This document shows positions 8,231 to 15,370 of a DNA stretch of 64,000 nt, one piece after another. The notes below the pieces were generated by a model, which saw only the letters and a program-made list of their open reading frames with translations, was not told where the DNA came from and did not search any database. Origin of the DNA: UBA2991 sp965221735. GTDB lineage: Bacteria > Chloroflexota > Dehalococcoidia > Tepidiformales > Tepidiformaceae. Each line of letters starts with the position of its first letter. Position 1 is the stretch's first letter. The stretch covers positions 434,001 through 498,000 of the forward strand of contig OZ244910.1 in NCBI GenBank assembly GCA_965221735.1, written 5' to 3'. Position numbers and translations under genes: made by a program.

Positions 8231-9427
8231 ATGAAGCTTCCCTGGCGGCTCAAGTTCGGCCTCTTCATGGCCCCCTATCACCCCGTGCGCGACAACATGA
8301 GCCTCACCATCAAGCGCGACGTCGGCACCATCCAGTGGCTCGACGAGCTCGGCTACGACGAGGTCTTTATCGGCGAGCACCACTCCGGCGGCTGGGAGCC
8401 CATCTCCAGCCCCGAGGTCTTCATCGCCCACGTCGCCCAGGAAACCGAGTCCATCAAGCTCGGCACCGGCGTTCTCTCCGTCGGCTACCACCACCCCTAC
8501 ATGATCGCCGAGCGCATCCTCCTCCTCGACCACCTCACGCGCGGGCGCGTCATCCTTGGCGTCGGCCCCGGCGCCACCGCCCCCGATACCGCCCAGATGG
8601 GTCTCCACGCCACCCAGATGCGCCCCCGCCTCGATGAGGGTCTCGGCGTCATCCTCCGCCTCCTCAACGGCGAAGAGGTGACCCACGAGAGCCCCGGCTG
8701 GTTCAAGCTCAAGAACGCCGCCTGCCAGCTCCAGCCCTACCACGAGGAAGGCATCCCGGTCTTCGTCACGGCCACCTCCTCGCCCGGCAGCGCCCGCGTC
8801 GCCGGCAAGCACGGCGTCGGCATCCTCTCCGGCGCTTCGTTCAAGTCCCTCGGTCCCGGTCTCAAGAGCATCTGGGAAACCGCCTCGGACGCCGCCGCCG
8901 AGCACGGCCACACCCTCGACCGCCGCGACTACCGCATCATGACCCGCATCTACGTCGCCGAGAGCCGCGAACAAGCCTGCCGCGACATCTCCGTGGGCCT
9001 CCACGAGTTCGACTTCGAGTACTTCGCCGGCACCCTCGGGCGGCCCGCTCCGTCCTACGAAGGCTCTCCCGAGGACTACGCCGACTGGTGCGTCGACAAC
9101 GCCGGCGCCCTCTTCGGCACGCCCGAGGAGGTGACGGAAGGGCTGAAGCGCGTGTGGGAATCGAGTGACGGCGGCTTTGGCGGCATCCTCCTCATGGGAA
9201 ACGAGTTCGCCCCGCCCGATCGCATGCGCAACCACTACGAGCTGCTCGCCCGCTACGTCATGCCCCACTTCACCGGCGGGTACGAGCGGCCTGCTCGCTC
9301 CCATGCCCGTGCCGTCGCCGAGCGCGTCGCGAACAACCAGGGCGAGGCCGACGCCATCGCCGAGGCCATCCGCGCCGCCAGCGGCAAGGTCCCAGACGAG
9401 ATTCTCGGCGCGCCCATCAAGAAGTAG
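8231..9427 (+). CDS. Luciferase-like flavin-dependent monooxygenase
   Basis: A 398-residue LLM-class monooxygenase close in sequence feel to limonene/alkanal monooxygenases. It has KFGLFMAPYHPVRDN at the start, GEHHSGGWEPISSPEVF, YHHPYMIAERILLLDHLTRG and GVGPGATAPD, typical of FMN-binding TIM barrels. It would oxygenate a hydrophobic substrate with reduced flavin and O2. It stands alone on the + strand; the RHH gene on the other strand converges on it 26 bp after the stop. The substrate is unknown. Confidence 0.88.
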   Translation: MKLPWRLKFGLFMAPYHPVRDNMSLTIKRDVGTIQWLDELGYDEVFIGEHHSGGWEPISSPEVFIAHVAQETESIKLGTGVLSVGYHHPYMIAERILLLDHLTRGRVILGVGPGATAPDTAQMGLHATQMRPRLDEGLGVILRLLNGEEVTHESPGWFKLKNAACQLQPYHEEGIPVFVTATSSPGSARVAGKHGVGILSGASFKSLGPGLKSIWETASDAAAEHGHTLDRRDYRIMTRIYVAESREQACRDISVGLHEFDFEYFAGTLGRPAPSYEGSPEDYADWCVDNAGALFGTPEEVTEGLKRVWESSDGGFGGILLMGNEFAPPDRMRNHYELLARYVMPHFTGGYERPARSHARAVAERVANNQGEADAIAEAIRAASGKVPDEILGAPIKK

Positions 9428-9453
9428 CGTCGGGTGGGCCGGCCTTGTCGAGG

Positions 9454-9804
9454 CTAGTCCTGGTCCTGCTCCTCGGCTGTCTTGGGCGCTGACTCCGAAT
9501 CCAGCCAGTTCACCAGATCCTCCAGGGATTCGCCCGTTGGCGGTCCTGTTGCGGTGTAGTCGTGGTAGATGTCGGAGAGCGCCCGTCCCACCGCTCCAGC
9601 GAACGCCGCCGGAACCTCGCGCGCTCGCGCCCGATCGAGTGCCGCCCGCCGGATGAACTCGCCCACGGACACGTTGGCGTCCCGGGCCGCCTGCCTCACT
9701 TCCCAGAGCTCGTCGCCGGGGAAGCGCACCGAGAACACCGCGGACTTGGTCGGTCGGGGTCCGTGGACCCCCGCTTCAGAGTCGACGTGATTGGAGTCAG
9801 CCAT
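9454..9804 (-). CDS. Ribbon-helix-helix-like small regulator
   Basis: A 116-residue protein with an RHH-like segment in its middle (SAVFSVRFPGDELWEVRQ then ARDANVSVGEFIRRAALDRA) and an acidic, proline-containing C-terminal tail, as in DUF1778/CopG-like antitoxins and repressors. It starts at ATG 9804, only 23 bp from the divergent DUF5655 gene. A pair of ATGTAGT repeats overlaps its start. No toxin is adjacent, so a repressor of itself and of the DUF5655 gene is a reasonable inference. Confidence 0.7.
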   Translation of the reverse strand: MADSNHVDSEAGVHGPRPTKSAVFSVRFPGDELWEVRQAARDANVSVGEFIRRAALDRARAREVPAAFAGAVGRALSDIYHDYTATGPPTGESLEDLVNWLDSESAPKTAEEQDQD

Positions 9805-9842
9805 GTAGTCTGAATGTAGTACACACAATGGTCGCGAATCAA
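9791..9842. promoter_or_regulatory. Overlapping divergent promoters and ATGTAGT direct repeats
   Basis: ATGTAGT occurs at 9803-9809 and 9814-9820, spaced 11 bp (one helical turn), as expected for RHH dimers bound side by side. A - strand promoter TTGATT-N18-TACATT (9842 to 9813) and a + strand promoter TTGGAG-N18-TGTAGT (9791-9820) can both be drawn. Each would start transcription within a few bases of the start codon, implying leaderless mRNAs. The hexamers are imperfect (about 4 of 6 each). Confidence 0.4.
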
Positions 9843-10262
9843 CCCCCCGTGTCACGCTGGCGTTGCCCCGACTGCTCCCGCGAGTTCGGCCGCACGCGCC
9901 AGACGCACGACTGCGCCCCCGGCCTCACCATCGAGGAGTACTTCGCCACCGGCCCGCCGCACGAGCGCCCCGTTTTCGAGGCCGTCCGCGAACACCTCGC
10001 CCGGCACGACGACGTCTACATCGAACCGCTGGCAGTCGGCATCTTCTTCAAGCGAAGGCGCACCTTCGTGCAGCTACGTCCCATGCGGCGCTGGGTCGCG
10101 CTCAGCATGATGCTGCCCCGCAAGCTCGACGACCCGCGCATCTCCCGCAAGGTCGTCGACACGGGCAGGAGCTTCTACCACGTCCTCAACATCGCCGGCC
10201 CCGAGCAGATCGACGACACCGTCCGGGCCTGGCTGGACGAGGCCTACCTCAGCGACACCTGA
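9828..10262 (+). CDS. DUF5655 domain protein with N-terminal zinc-finger-like motif
   Basis: A 144-residue protein. Residues 12-29 hold a CPDC...H-x-C arrangement (CPDCSREFGRTRQTHDC), a likely metal-binding finger. The rest, including FEAVREHLARHDDVYIEPLAVGIFFKRRRTFVQLRP, matches the DUF5655 pattern. Function is unknown. ATG 9828 leaves only 23 bp to the divergent RHH start. The stop is 6 bp before the end of the convergent reductase gene. Confidence 0.78.
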   Translation: MVANQPPVSRWRCPDCSREFGRTRQTHDCAPGLTIEEYFATGPPHERPVFEAVREHLARHDDVYIEPLAVGIFFKRRRTFVQLRPMRRWVALSMMLPRKLDDPRISRKVVDTGRSFYHVLNIAGPEQIDDTVRAWLDEAYLSDT

Positions 10263-10268
10263 TGCGCG

Positions 10269-11180
10269 TCAGCCGGACCCCGACCCCAGCTCGCCGCCGT
10301 TCCACTCCTCCCAGAGCTTGACGATCTCGGTGACCCCTGCCGTGTCTCCAAGCAGTGCCGCGGCGTCCTTCCAGAGGTCGCGGGTGCGGGCCAGGATCGG
10401 CGCCTCCACTCCCAGCCCCTCCGCAAGGCCCCCGGCGATGCCCACGTCCTTCGCCATCAGGGCGATGGTGAATCCGGCGCTGAAGTCCCGGCTCAGGATC
10501 TCCTCCGCGATCTTCCCCTGCGTCGCCGCGCTCCGGCCCGACGAAGCGTTGAGCACGTCGACCATCTTCGCCGGCTCCAGCCCCATGCGGTCCCCCACGA
10601 TGAGCGCCTCGCACGCCGACGACAGGGCGGCGGCCGAGCAGTAGTTATTGAGCGCCTTCATGGCGTGGCCCGTCCCCGAGCCCCCCATCTCGTAGATGAC
10701 GCGCCCCAGGTGCTCCAGTACGGGGCGGCAGCGGTCGATCTCGTCCGGGTCGCCGCCCACCATGATCGCCAGCGACCCGCCCCGCGCTCCGGCCACCCCG
10801 CCCGAAACGGGTGCGTCCACGAGCGCTACCCCTTGCGGTTCGAGGTCCTCCGCCAGTTGCCGCGTGCCCAGCGGGGCGGAGCTGCTCATGTCGAGGAGCA
10901 CGCTTCCTCGCGCGAGCCCCGCCGCCAGTCCGCCGTCGCCGAGCGTGACCTCGCGCACGATGTCGCCGTTCGGAAGCATCGTGATGACCGCGTCGCTCGC
11001 CGCCGCCAGCGCCGCCAGGTCCGTCGTCGCCGAGGCCCGGTGCTCCCCCGCGAACGCTTCCGCCACGTCCGCGCGGGCGTCGTGCACCGTCAGCGAGTAG
11101 TGCGGATCGAGCAGGTGTGCCATGGGCCACCCCATGTTCCCCAGCCCCACGAAGCCGATGCGGGTGATCGCCTCAGGCAT
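10269..11180 (-). CDS. 3-hydroxyisobutyrate dehydrogenase-family NAD(P) oxidoreductase
   Basis: A 303-residue beta-hydroxyacid dehydrogenase. The Rossmann motif GFVGLGNMGWPMAHLL lies near the N terminus, the substrate-binding motif DAPVSGGVAGARGGSLAIM in the middle, and the catalytic lysine in GHAMKALNNY, followed by the helical C-terminal domain. It oxidises a 3-hydroxyacid or reduces a semialdehyde; the substrate is unknown. ATG 11180 overlaps the stop of the upstream carboxymuconolactone decarboxylase gene by 8 bp, so the two are translated together. Confidence 0.9.
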   Translation of the reverse strand: MPEAITRIGFVGLGNMGWPMAHLLDPHYSLTVHDARADVAEAFAGEHRASATTDLAALAAASDAVITMLPNGDIVREVTLGDGGLAAGLARGSVLLDMSSSAPLGTRQLAEDLEPQGVALVDAPVSGGVAGARGGSLAIMVGGDPDEIDRCRPVLEHLGRVIYEMGGSGTGHAMKALNNYCSAAALSSACEALIVGDRMGLEPAKMVDVLNASSGRSAATQGKIAEEILSRDFSAGFTIALMAKDVGIAGGLAEGLGVEAPILARTRDLWKDAAALLGDTAGVTEIVKLWEEWNGGELGSGSG

Positions 11181-11556
11181 CGCCGTCCACCTCCGCGAAC
11201 ACTTCCCGCGCCACGCGGAACCCGTCGAGCGCCGCCGGCGCGCCGCAGTAGACCGCCGCCTGCAGCAGCACTTCCCGGATCTCCTCGCGCGAGAGGCCGT
11301 TGTTGAGCGCCCCGCGAACATGCAGCCGCAGCTCGTGCGGGCGGTTCAGCGCCGTCAGCATCCCCAGGTTGAGCAGGCTGCGGTCCCGGCGTGACAGCCC
11401 GTCGCGGCCCCAGATCGCACCCCACGCGTGCTCCGTCACCAGCTCCTGCAGCGGCATGGTGAAGTCGTCGGCCTGCGCCAGCGACCGGTCGACGTACTCG
11501 TCGCCGAGCACCTCCCGCCGGATGGCCAGACCCTTTTCGAACAGCTCCGAAGGCAT
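11173..11556 (-). CDS. Carboxymuconolactone decarboxylase family protein
   Basis: A 127-residue CMD/AhpD-fold protein, the usual length for PcaC-like single-domain members. It contains PLQELVTEHAWGAIWGRDGLSRRDRSLLNLGMLTAL in sense (segment about residues 36-72), HVRGALNNGLSREEIREVLLQ and the terminal YCGAPAALDGFRVA motif. The AhpD CxxC pair is missing; a single cysteine in YCGAP fits the decarboxylase-type branch. Start 11556 has GGAGG upstream. It overlaps the dehydrogenase gene by 8 bp, suggesting one aromatic or ketoacid breakdown step pair. Confidence 0.88.
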   Translation of the reverse strand: MPSELFEKGLAIRREVLGDEYVDRSLAQADDFTMPLQELVTEHAWGAIWGRDGLSRRDRSLLNLGMLTALNRPHELRLHVRGALNNGLSREEIREVLLQAAVYCGAPAALDGFRVAREVFAEVDGDA

Positions 11557-11617
11557 GGCTCCTCCTTCTCCCGCGTCCCGGCGCGGGCAGCCGGAGCCTA
11601 CCCCCAGGCCCCTCCGA

Positions 11618-11647
11618 TTGATACGCCTTGATACGCCTTGATACGCC
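11618..11647. repeat. Three tandem copies of a 10-bp repeat
   Basis: TTGATACGCC is repeated exactly three times head to tail (11618-11627, 11628-11637, 11638-11647), lying between the SnoaL-like gene and the decarboxylase gene. The 10-bp period puts all copies on one face of the helix, so an activator or repressor site for the decarboxylase-dehydrogenase pair is possible. A simple slippage repeat is the alternative. Confidence 0.7.
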
Positions 11648-11655
11648 CCGGCGCC

Positions 11656-12162
11656 CTACCCCTGCGGCGCTTCCTGCACCCAGCTCGCGAGCGGGTACAG
11701 CGTCCGCTTCGCGATGCGCCAGCCGTCCTCCGTACGGACCGCGTGGTCGATGTAGGTCAGCAGGACGAGGAAGACGTCGCCGTTCGGCTGCAGGTGCGAC
11801 GCGTGCATGTAGGTCGACATGTCGGCGCTCTCGCCGTCCTCGCCCGGCACGATGTTCACGCTCCCGATCAGGTGCTGCGTGGCGATGTGTCCCAGCCCCC
11901 GGAACGTGCCTTCGACGAACTCGACCCACTCGTCCGGACCCGTCCGCTGCGTGTCCGTGTTCCCGGAGATCGAGATGTCGGCGTCCGGCGTGAAGGTCTG
12001 GTGGTAGAGCGCCCGGCCCACCTCCGGCTCGTCCCGGCCGATGGCGTCCGTGCCCAGCGCGTAGTTCGTGGCGAGCTGCCGGACCGCGCTCTCGATCGCC
12101 GGCCAGTCGGGCCGGTCGCTGCCGCCGGCCGTCTGGAGGACGCGTGGCGTCTCGTCGCTCAC
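11656..12162 (-). CDS. SnoaL-like / NTF2-fold protein
   Basis: A 168-residue protein of the SnoaL-like polyketide cyclase/NTF2 fold: an N-terminal helix (AIESAVRQLATNYALGTDAIGRD), a strand pair with YHQTFTPDADISISG, EFVEGTFRGLGHIATQHLIG, and the closing DGWRIAKRTLYPLASW. Such proteins are small-molecule hydratases, isomerases or binding proteins. GTG at 12162 overlaps the TGA stop of the selenoprotein gene (GTGA), so translation is coupled, which suggests a shared pathway with that thiol oxidoreductase. Confidence 0.82.
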   Translation of the reverse strand: MSDETPRVLQTAGGSDRPDWPAIESAVRQLATNYALGTDAIGRDEPEVGRALYHQTFTPDADISISGNTDTQRTGPDEWVEFVEGTFRGLGHIATQHLIGSVNIVPGEDGESADMSTYMHASHLQPNGDVFLVLLTYIDHAVRTEDGWRIAKRTLYPLASWVQEAPQG

Positions 12163-12803
12163 GACTGCGCCCCTTCGGCGCGAGGTTCCCGGCCGAGCTC
12201 CTTCATGACCGCCTGGAACGTCTCGTACTCCTGCGCACCGACGACGGCGTACTGCTCGTCGAAGATGAAGGTCGGCACGGAGCGCACGCCCGCGAGCCGC
12301 GCCCCCTCCACCGCTTCCTCCACCCGCTCCTTGTAGACCTCGTCCTGGAGCGCCTGCCGCAACCCGTCCCCCGGCAGCCCGACCTCCTCCCCGAGCCGTA
12401 CGAGCGTGTCCACACTTCCGATGTCCTCGAGCTCGTCGAAATAGGCGTCGAAGACGCGGCGGTGAAACACTTCCGCGCACTCGCCGTGGTCCGCCGCGAA
12501 CTCCGCCGCCTGCAGCGACGGCATCGAGTTCGAGCGGTGCGTGCGTCCCTCGCTGAACCGCAGGCCCAGCGCCTCGGCGCGTCCTTCCATGTAGGCGCGC
12601 GCCTCGCTCCTCTGTCCCGAGGGTGGAGGCTGCGGCCGCCCCTCGGGCGGCACGCTCGCGTCGAGCAGAAACGGCGCGTATTGGACGTCGACGCCCTCGT
12701 AGTCCTGCTTCAACCGGTCGACCTCGCCGAGGCCGATGTAGCACCAGGGTCAGACGAAGTCGGAGACGATGGTCAGGACGGTTTGGGCTGCTGGTTCGCT
12801 CAT
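12159..12803 (-). CDS. Selenocysteine-containing DsbA/FrnE-family oxidoreductase (UPWC active site)
   Basis: A 214-residue thioredoxin-fold protein when the in-frame TGA at 12750-12752 is read as selenocysteine. From ATG 12803 the N terminus reads SEPAAQTVLTIVSDFV, then U18, then PWCYIGLGEVDRLK. The active site is therefore U18-P-W-C21, exactly where DsbA/FrnE proteins have CPWC. Downstream come the helical insertion and the cis-proline loop GVRSVPTFIFDEQYAVVGAQ, so the fold is intact and no other stop interrupts it. A 7-bp hairpin follows the TGA. With no cysteine at the nucleophile position, readthrough is required for function. No signal peptide is seen, so it is probably cytoplasmic like FrnE. 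Its stop overlaps the start of the SnoaL-like gene. Without recoding, the only call would be a truncated frame starting at TTG 12713 that lacks the active site. Confidence 0.85.
12719..12735 (-). promoter_or_regulatory. SECIS-like hairpin after the DsbA/FrnE TGA
   Basis: On the coding strand CGGCCTC, loop GGC, GAGGTCG forms a 7-bp stem (one G-U pair) starting 15 nt after the TGA. Bacterial SECIS elements are hairpins within about 40 nt of the UGA with guanines in the apical loop; this fits in place and shape, but SelB binding is inferred. Confidence 0.55.
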
Positions 12804-12837
12804 GTGGCGAGTATACGGAGCCTCGCCCGGGCCGGCG

Positions 12838-15225
12838 CTACTCCCCGACCGCCGCGCCGGGCAGCGGCTCGCGCGTGCTGGCGTCGGCGAGCCCGAGGCT
12901 CGGCAGGACCCGGTCGAGCCAGCTCGGGAGCCACCAGTTGGCGTCGCTCATGAGCTGCATCGCCGCCGGCACCAGCACCAGCCGGATGACCGTGGCGTCG
13001 AGGAAGATGGCGATGGCGAGCCCGATGCCGAACTCCTTCACGACGCGCGAGTCGCTGAGCGCGAAGCTGAGGAAGACGGCCACCATGATTGCCGCCGCCG
13101 CCGAGATGACGCGGCTGGTCGCAGCCAGCCCGCGCGCCACCGCCTCGGCGTTGTCGCCCGTCTCCAGGTATTCCTCGCGAACGCGGCTCACCAGGAACAC
13201 CTCGTAGTCCATCGACAGCCCGAACAGCACCGCGAACATCATCATCGGCAGGAAGGACTCGATCGGTCCCGTGCCCTCCAGCCCGATCAGGCTCGCCCCC
13301 CAGCCCCACTGGAAGATGGCGACGAGGATGCCGAAGGCCGCCCCCGCCGCCAGCACGTTCATCAGCGCCGCCTTCACCGGCACCACCAGCGACCTGAACA
13401 CCACCATCAGCAGCAGGAAGCTCGCCCCGATGACCGCTGCAAGGAAGATCACCATGCGGTCGCGCACGCGCTCCCCGATGTCGATGAAGATCGCCGTCGG
13501 ACCGCCGACCAGCACCTCGATGCCCGAGTGGCCCGTGATCTCCGGTAGCGAGTCCCGCAGGTGGTGGACGAGCGTGTCCGTCTCCTCCGCCTGGGGTGAG
13601 CTTCCCGGGATGAGCACGATCAGCCCCGCCGTGCGGTCAGGGTTGATGAGGGCCGGCGAGACGCTGACGACGTTCGGTTCGGCTGCAAGCGCACGGGGAA
13701 GCGTCTCGAAGATTGCCGCCTGCTCCTCGCTCTCGAGAGCGGCGCCGATCACGAACCGTCCGTTGTAGCCCGCGCCGAAGCCTTCCGCCAGGAGGTCGTA
13801 CGAGCGGCGCGACGTGAGCGAGGTGGGGTTGCTGCCCGCGTCGCTCGATCCCAGCCGCACGTCCAGCGCCGGGTAGGCCAGCACGAGCAGCGCGCCCGTC
13901 GCCACGATGAGCCAGAGCCACGGCGCCCGCTGGATCGTCCGCGCCAGCCAGTAGCCCATGCCGCTCTGGTTCTGGACCGCGGAGACGCGGATTCCCGGAA
14001 CCTTCAGCCGGTTCACCCGGTGCCCCACCAGCCCCAGGATCGCCGGCAGCACGAAGAGGGCCACGAGCGCTGCCAGCGCGACCGCCAGCGCCGGTCCCAT
14101 GGCCGTGAGTGAGAGCAGTGGGATCCCCATCGCCCACAGCCCCATCAGCGCGATGACCACGCTGCACCCGGCGAAGAGCACCGAGTGGCCGGCGGTTCCC
14201 GCCGCCTTCACGACCGCGTCGGTGACCGTCTCCTCGGTCGTCAGCGCCTCGCGGAAGCGCGTCACGACCAGCAGGGCGTAGTCGATCCCGACGCCGATGC
14301 CGATCATCGCCGCGAACTGGGGCGTGAAGTTGGCGAAGTTCACGAAGCCCGCGCCCACGCCGATCAGGAAGAAGGCCGGTATCAGGGCCAGCAGCGCCGT
14401 GAAGATCGGGAGGCCCGCCGCCGTCACGGATCCGAAGGCGATGAGCAGGATGACCACCGCCGCCGCCAGCCCCACCAGCTCAGAGTTCCCCGGAGGTTCC
14501 CGCTCGCCCGCGGTCGCCACGATGCCGCCAAGCTCCACCTGCAGGTCGTCCCGGGAGACCTCCGCCCGCCACTCGAACAGCGCCTCGATGCTGGGGTCCT
14601 CGACCTCGTTGGCGCCCGTCTCGTATTGGGCCGTGGCGCGCGCGATCGTGCCGTCCGGCGAGATGCGCCCCGGCTCCTCGAAGGGCGACGCTACCCACAG
14701 CACCTGCGGCAGTTCCGCCGCCTCCGCGAGCAGCTCCTCGATCTCCCCCCGCACGCCCGCACTCGCCACGCCCGCCGGAGCGCGGATCACGATCTCGGTG
14801 GTGTCGCCCGCGGCCGAGGGGAAGCGCTCGGTGAGGAGGTCGCTGAGCGCCTGCGACTCCGTTCCCGGGAGAGTGAAGCTCCCCGTCCCGAATTCGCCCC
14901 GCATCGTTCCCCACAGCACCCCGCAGACCAGGACGAAGACCAGCGCCCCCGCGATCACGACCCACGGATGCGCGCACGCGAAACGCGGCCAGCGGTCGAA
15001 CAGGAACGAGCCGCGCTCGGGCTCTGGCGCCGCCTCCCACGAGACCTCCTGCGCGGGAGCCGCGGCCACGACCGCCGGCTGCCTCGCAGGCGCCGGTCGC
15101 GTCCGGCTGCGCGCCTCGCGAGGGGTGCGCCCGTCGCCGCTCAGCGAGCGAAGCGCCATCCACGCCGCCCCGCCAAGGAGCGCCAGCCCGAAGAGTCCCG
15201 CCAGCAGCCGCCCGAAGCCGTTCAC
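12838..15225 (-). CDS. MMPL-family (RND superfamily) exporter
   Basis: A 795-residue membrane transporter. It has an extra N-terminal helix (about residues 4-24), then a proline/alanine-rich linker, a second helix near 88-110, an external domain, and two clusters of helices. The charged helices are GIGVGIDYALLVVTRFREA and GLSMDYEVFLVSRVREEY, the same positions as in the MMPL protein at the start of the window. The start is GTG at 15225 with GGAGGGTGG upstream. Substrate unknown. It ends 34 bp before the selenoprotein start and is on the same strand. Confidence 0.93.
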   Translation of the reverse strand: MNGFGRLLAGLFGLALLGGAAWMALRSLSGDGRTPREARSRTRPAPARQPAVVAAAPAQEVSWEAAPEPERGSFLFDRWPRFACAHPWVVIAGALVFVLVCGVLWGTMRGEFGTGSFTLPGTESQALSDLLTERFPSAAGDTTEIVIRAPAGVASAGVRGEIEELLAEAAELPQVLWVASPFEEPGRISPDGTIARATAQYETGANEVEDPSIEALFEWRAEVSRDDLQVELGGIVATAGEREPPGNSELVGLAAAVVILLIAFGSVTAAGLPIFTALLALIPAFFLIGVGAGFVNFANFTPQFAAMIGIGVGIDYALLVVTRFREALTTEETVTDAVVKAAGTAGHSVLFAGCSVVIALMGLWAMGIPLLSLTAMGPALAVALAALVALFVLPAILGLVGHRVNRLKVPGIRVSAVQNQSGMGYWLARTIQRAPWLWLIVATGALLVLAYPALDVRLGSSDAGSNPTSLTSRRSYDLLAEGFGAGYNGRFVIGAALESEEQAAIFETLPRALAAEPNVVSVSPALINPDRTAGLIVLIPGSSPQAEETDTLVHHLRDSLPEITGHSGIEVLVGGPTAIFIDIGERVRDRMVIFLAAVIGASFLLLMVVFRSLVVPVKAALMNVLAAGAAFGILVAIFQWGWGASLIGLEGTGPIESFLPMMMFAVLFGLSMDYEVFLVSRVREEYLETGDNAEAVARGLAATSRVISAAAAIMVAVFLSFALSDSRVVKEFGIGLAIAIFLDATVIRLVLVPAAMQLMSDANWWLPSWLDRVLPSLGLADASTREPLPGAAVGE

Positions 15226-15370
15226 GCGCCCACCCTCCGGCGCCTCGCGACTGTGACGCGTCGCCGGTGCATTCGGTCGGGGCTGCAGGGGGCTGTGCTC
15301 ATCGCGTGCGAAACGGCGCCTCTGGCCGCCGCCCTACCCTAACAGTCCACCCGTTTGCCGCCATTTCCTG

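Noticed and set aside
11173..11556. Possible further selenoprotein of AhpD type
   Set aside because: No TGA interrupts it and it has the decarboxylase-type YCGAP end without an AhpD CxxC position to replace.
11618..11647. CRISPR array
   Set aside because: The three 10-bp units are contiguous with no spacers, and no cas genes are present.
12750..12752. In-frame TGA as a sequencing error or pseudogene stop
   Set aside because: It hits the exact catalytic cysteine, the rest of the frame is intact, a hairpin follows, and a second gene (selD) in the window shows the same pattern.
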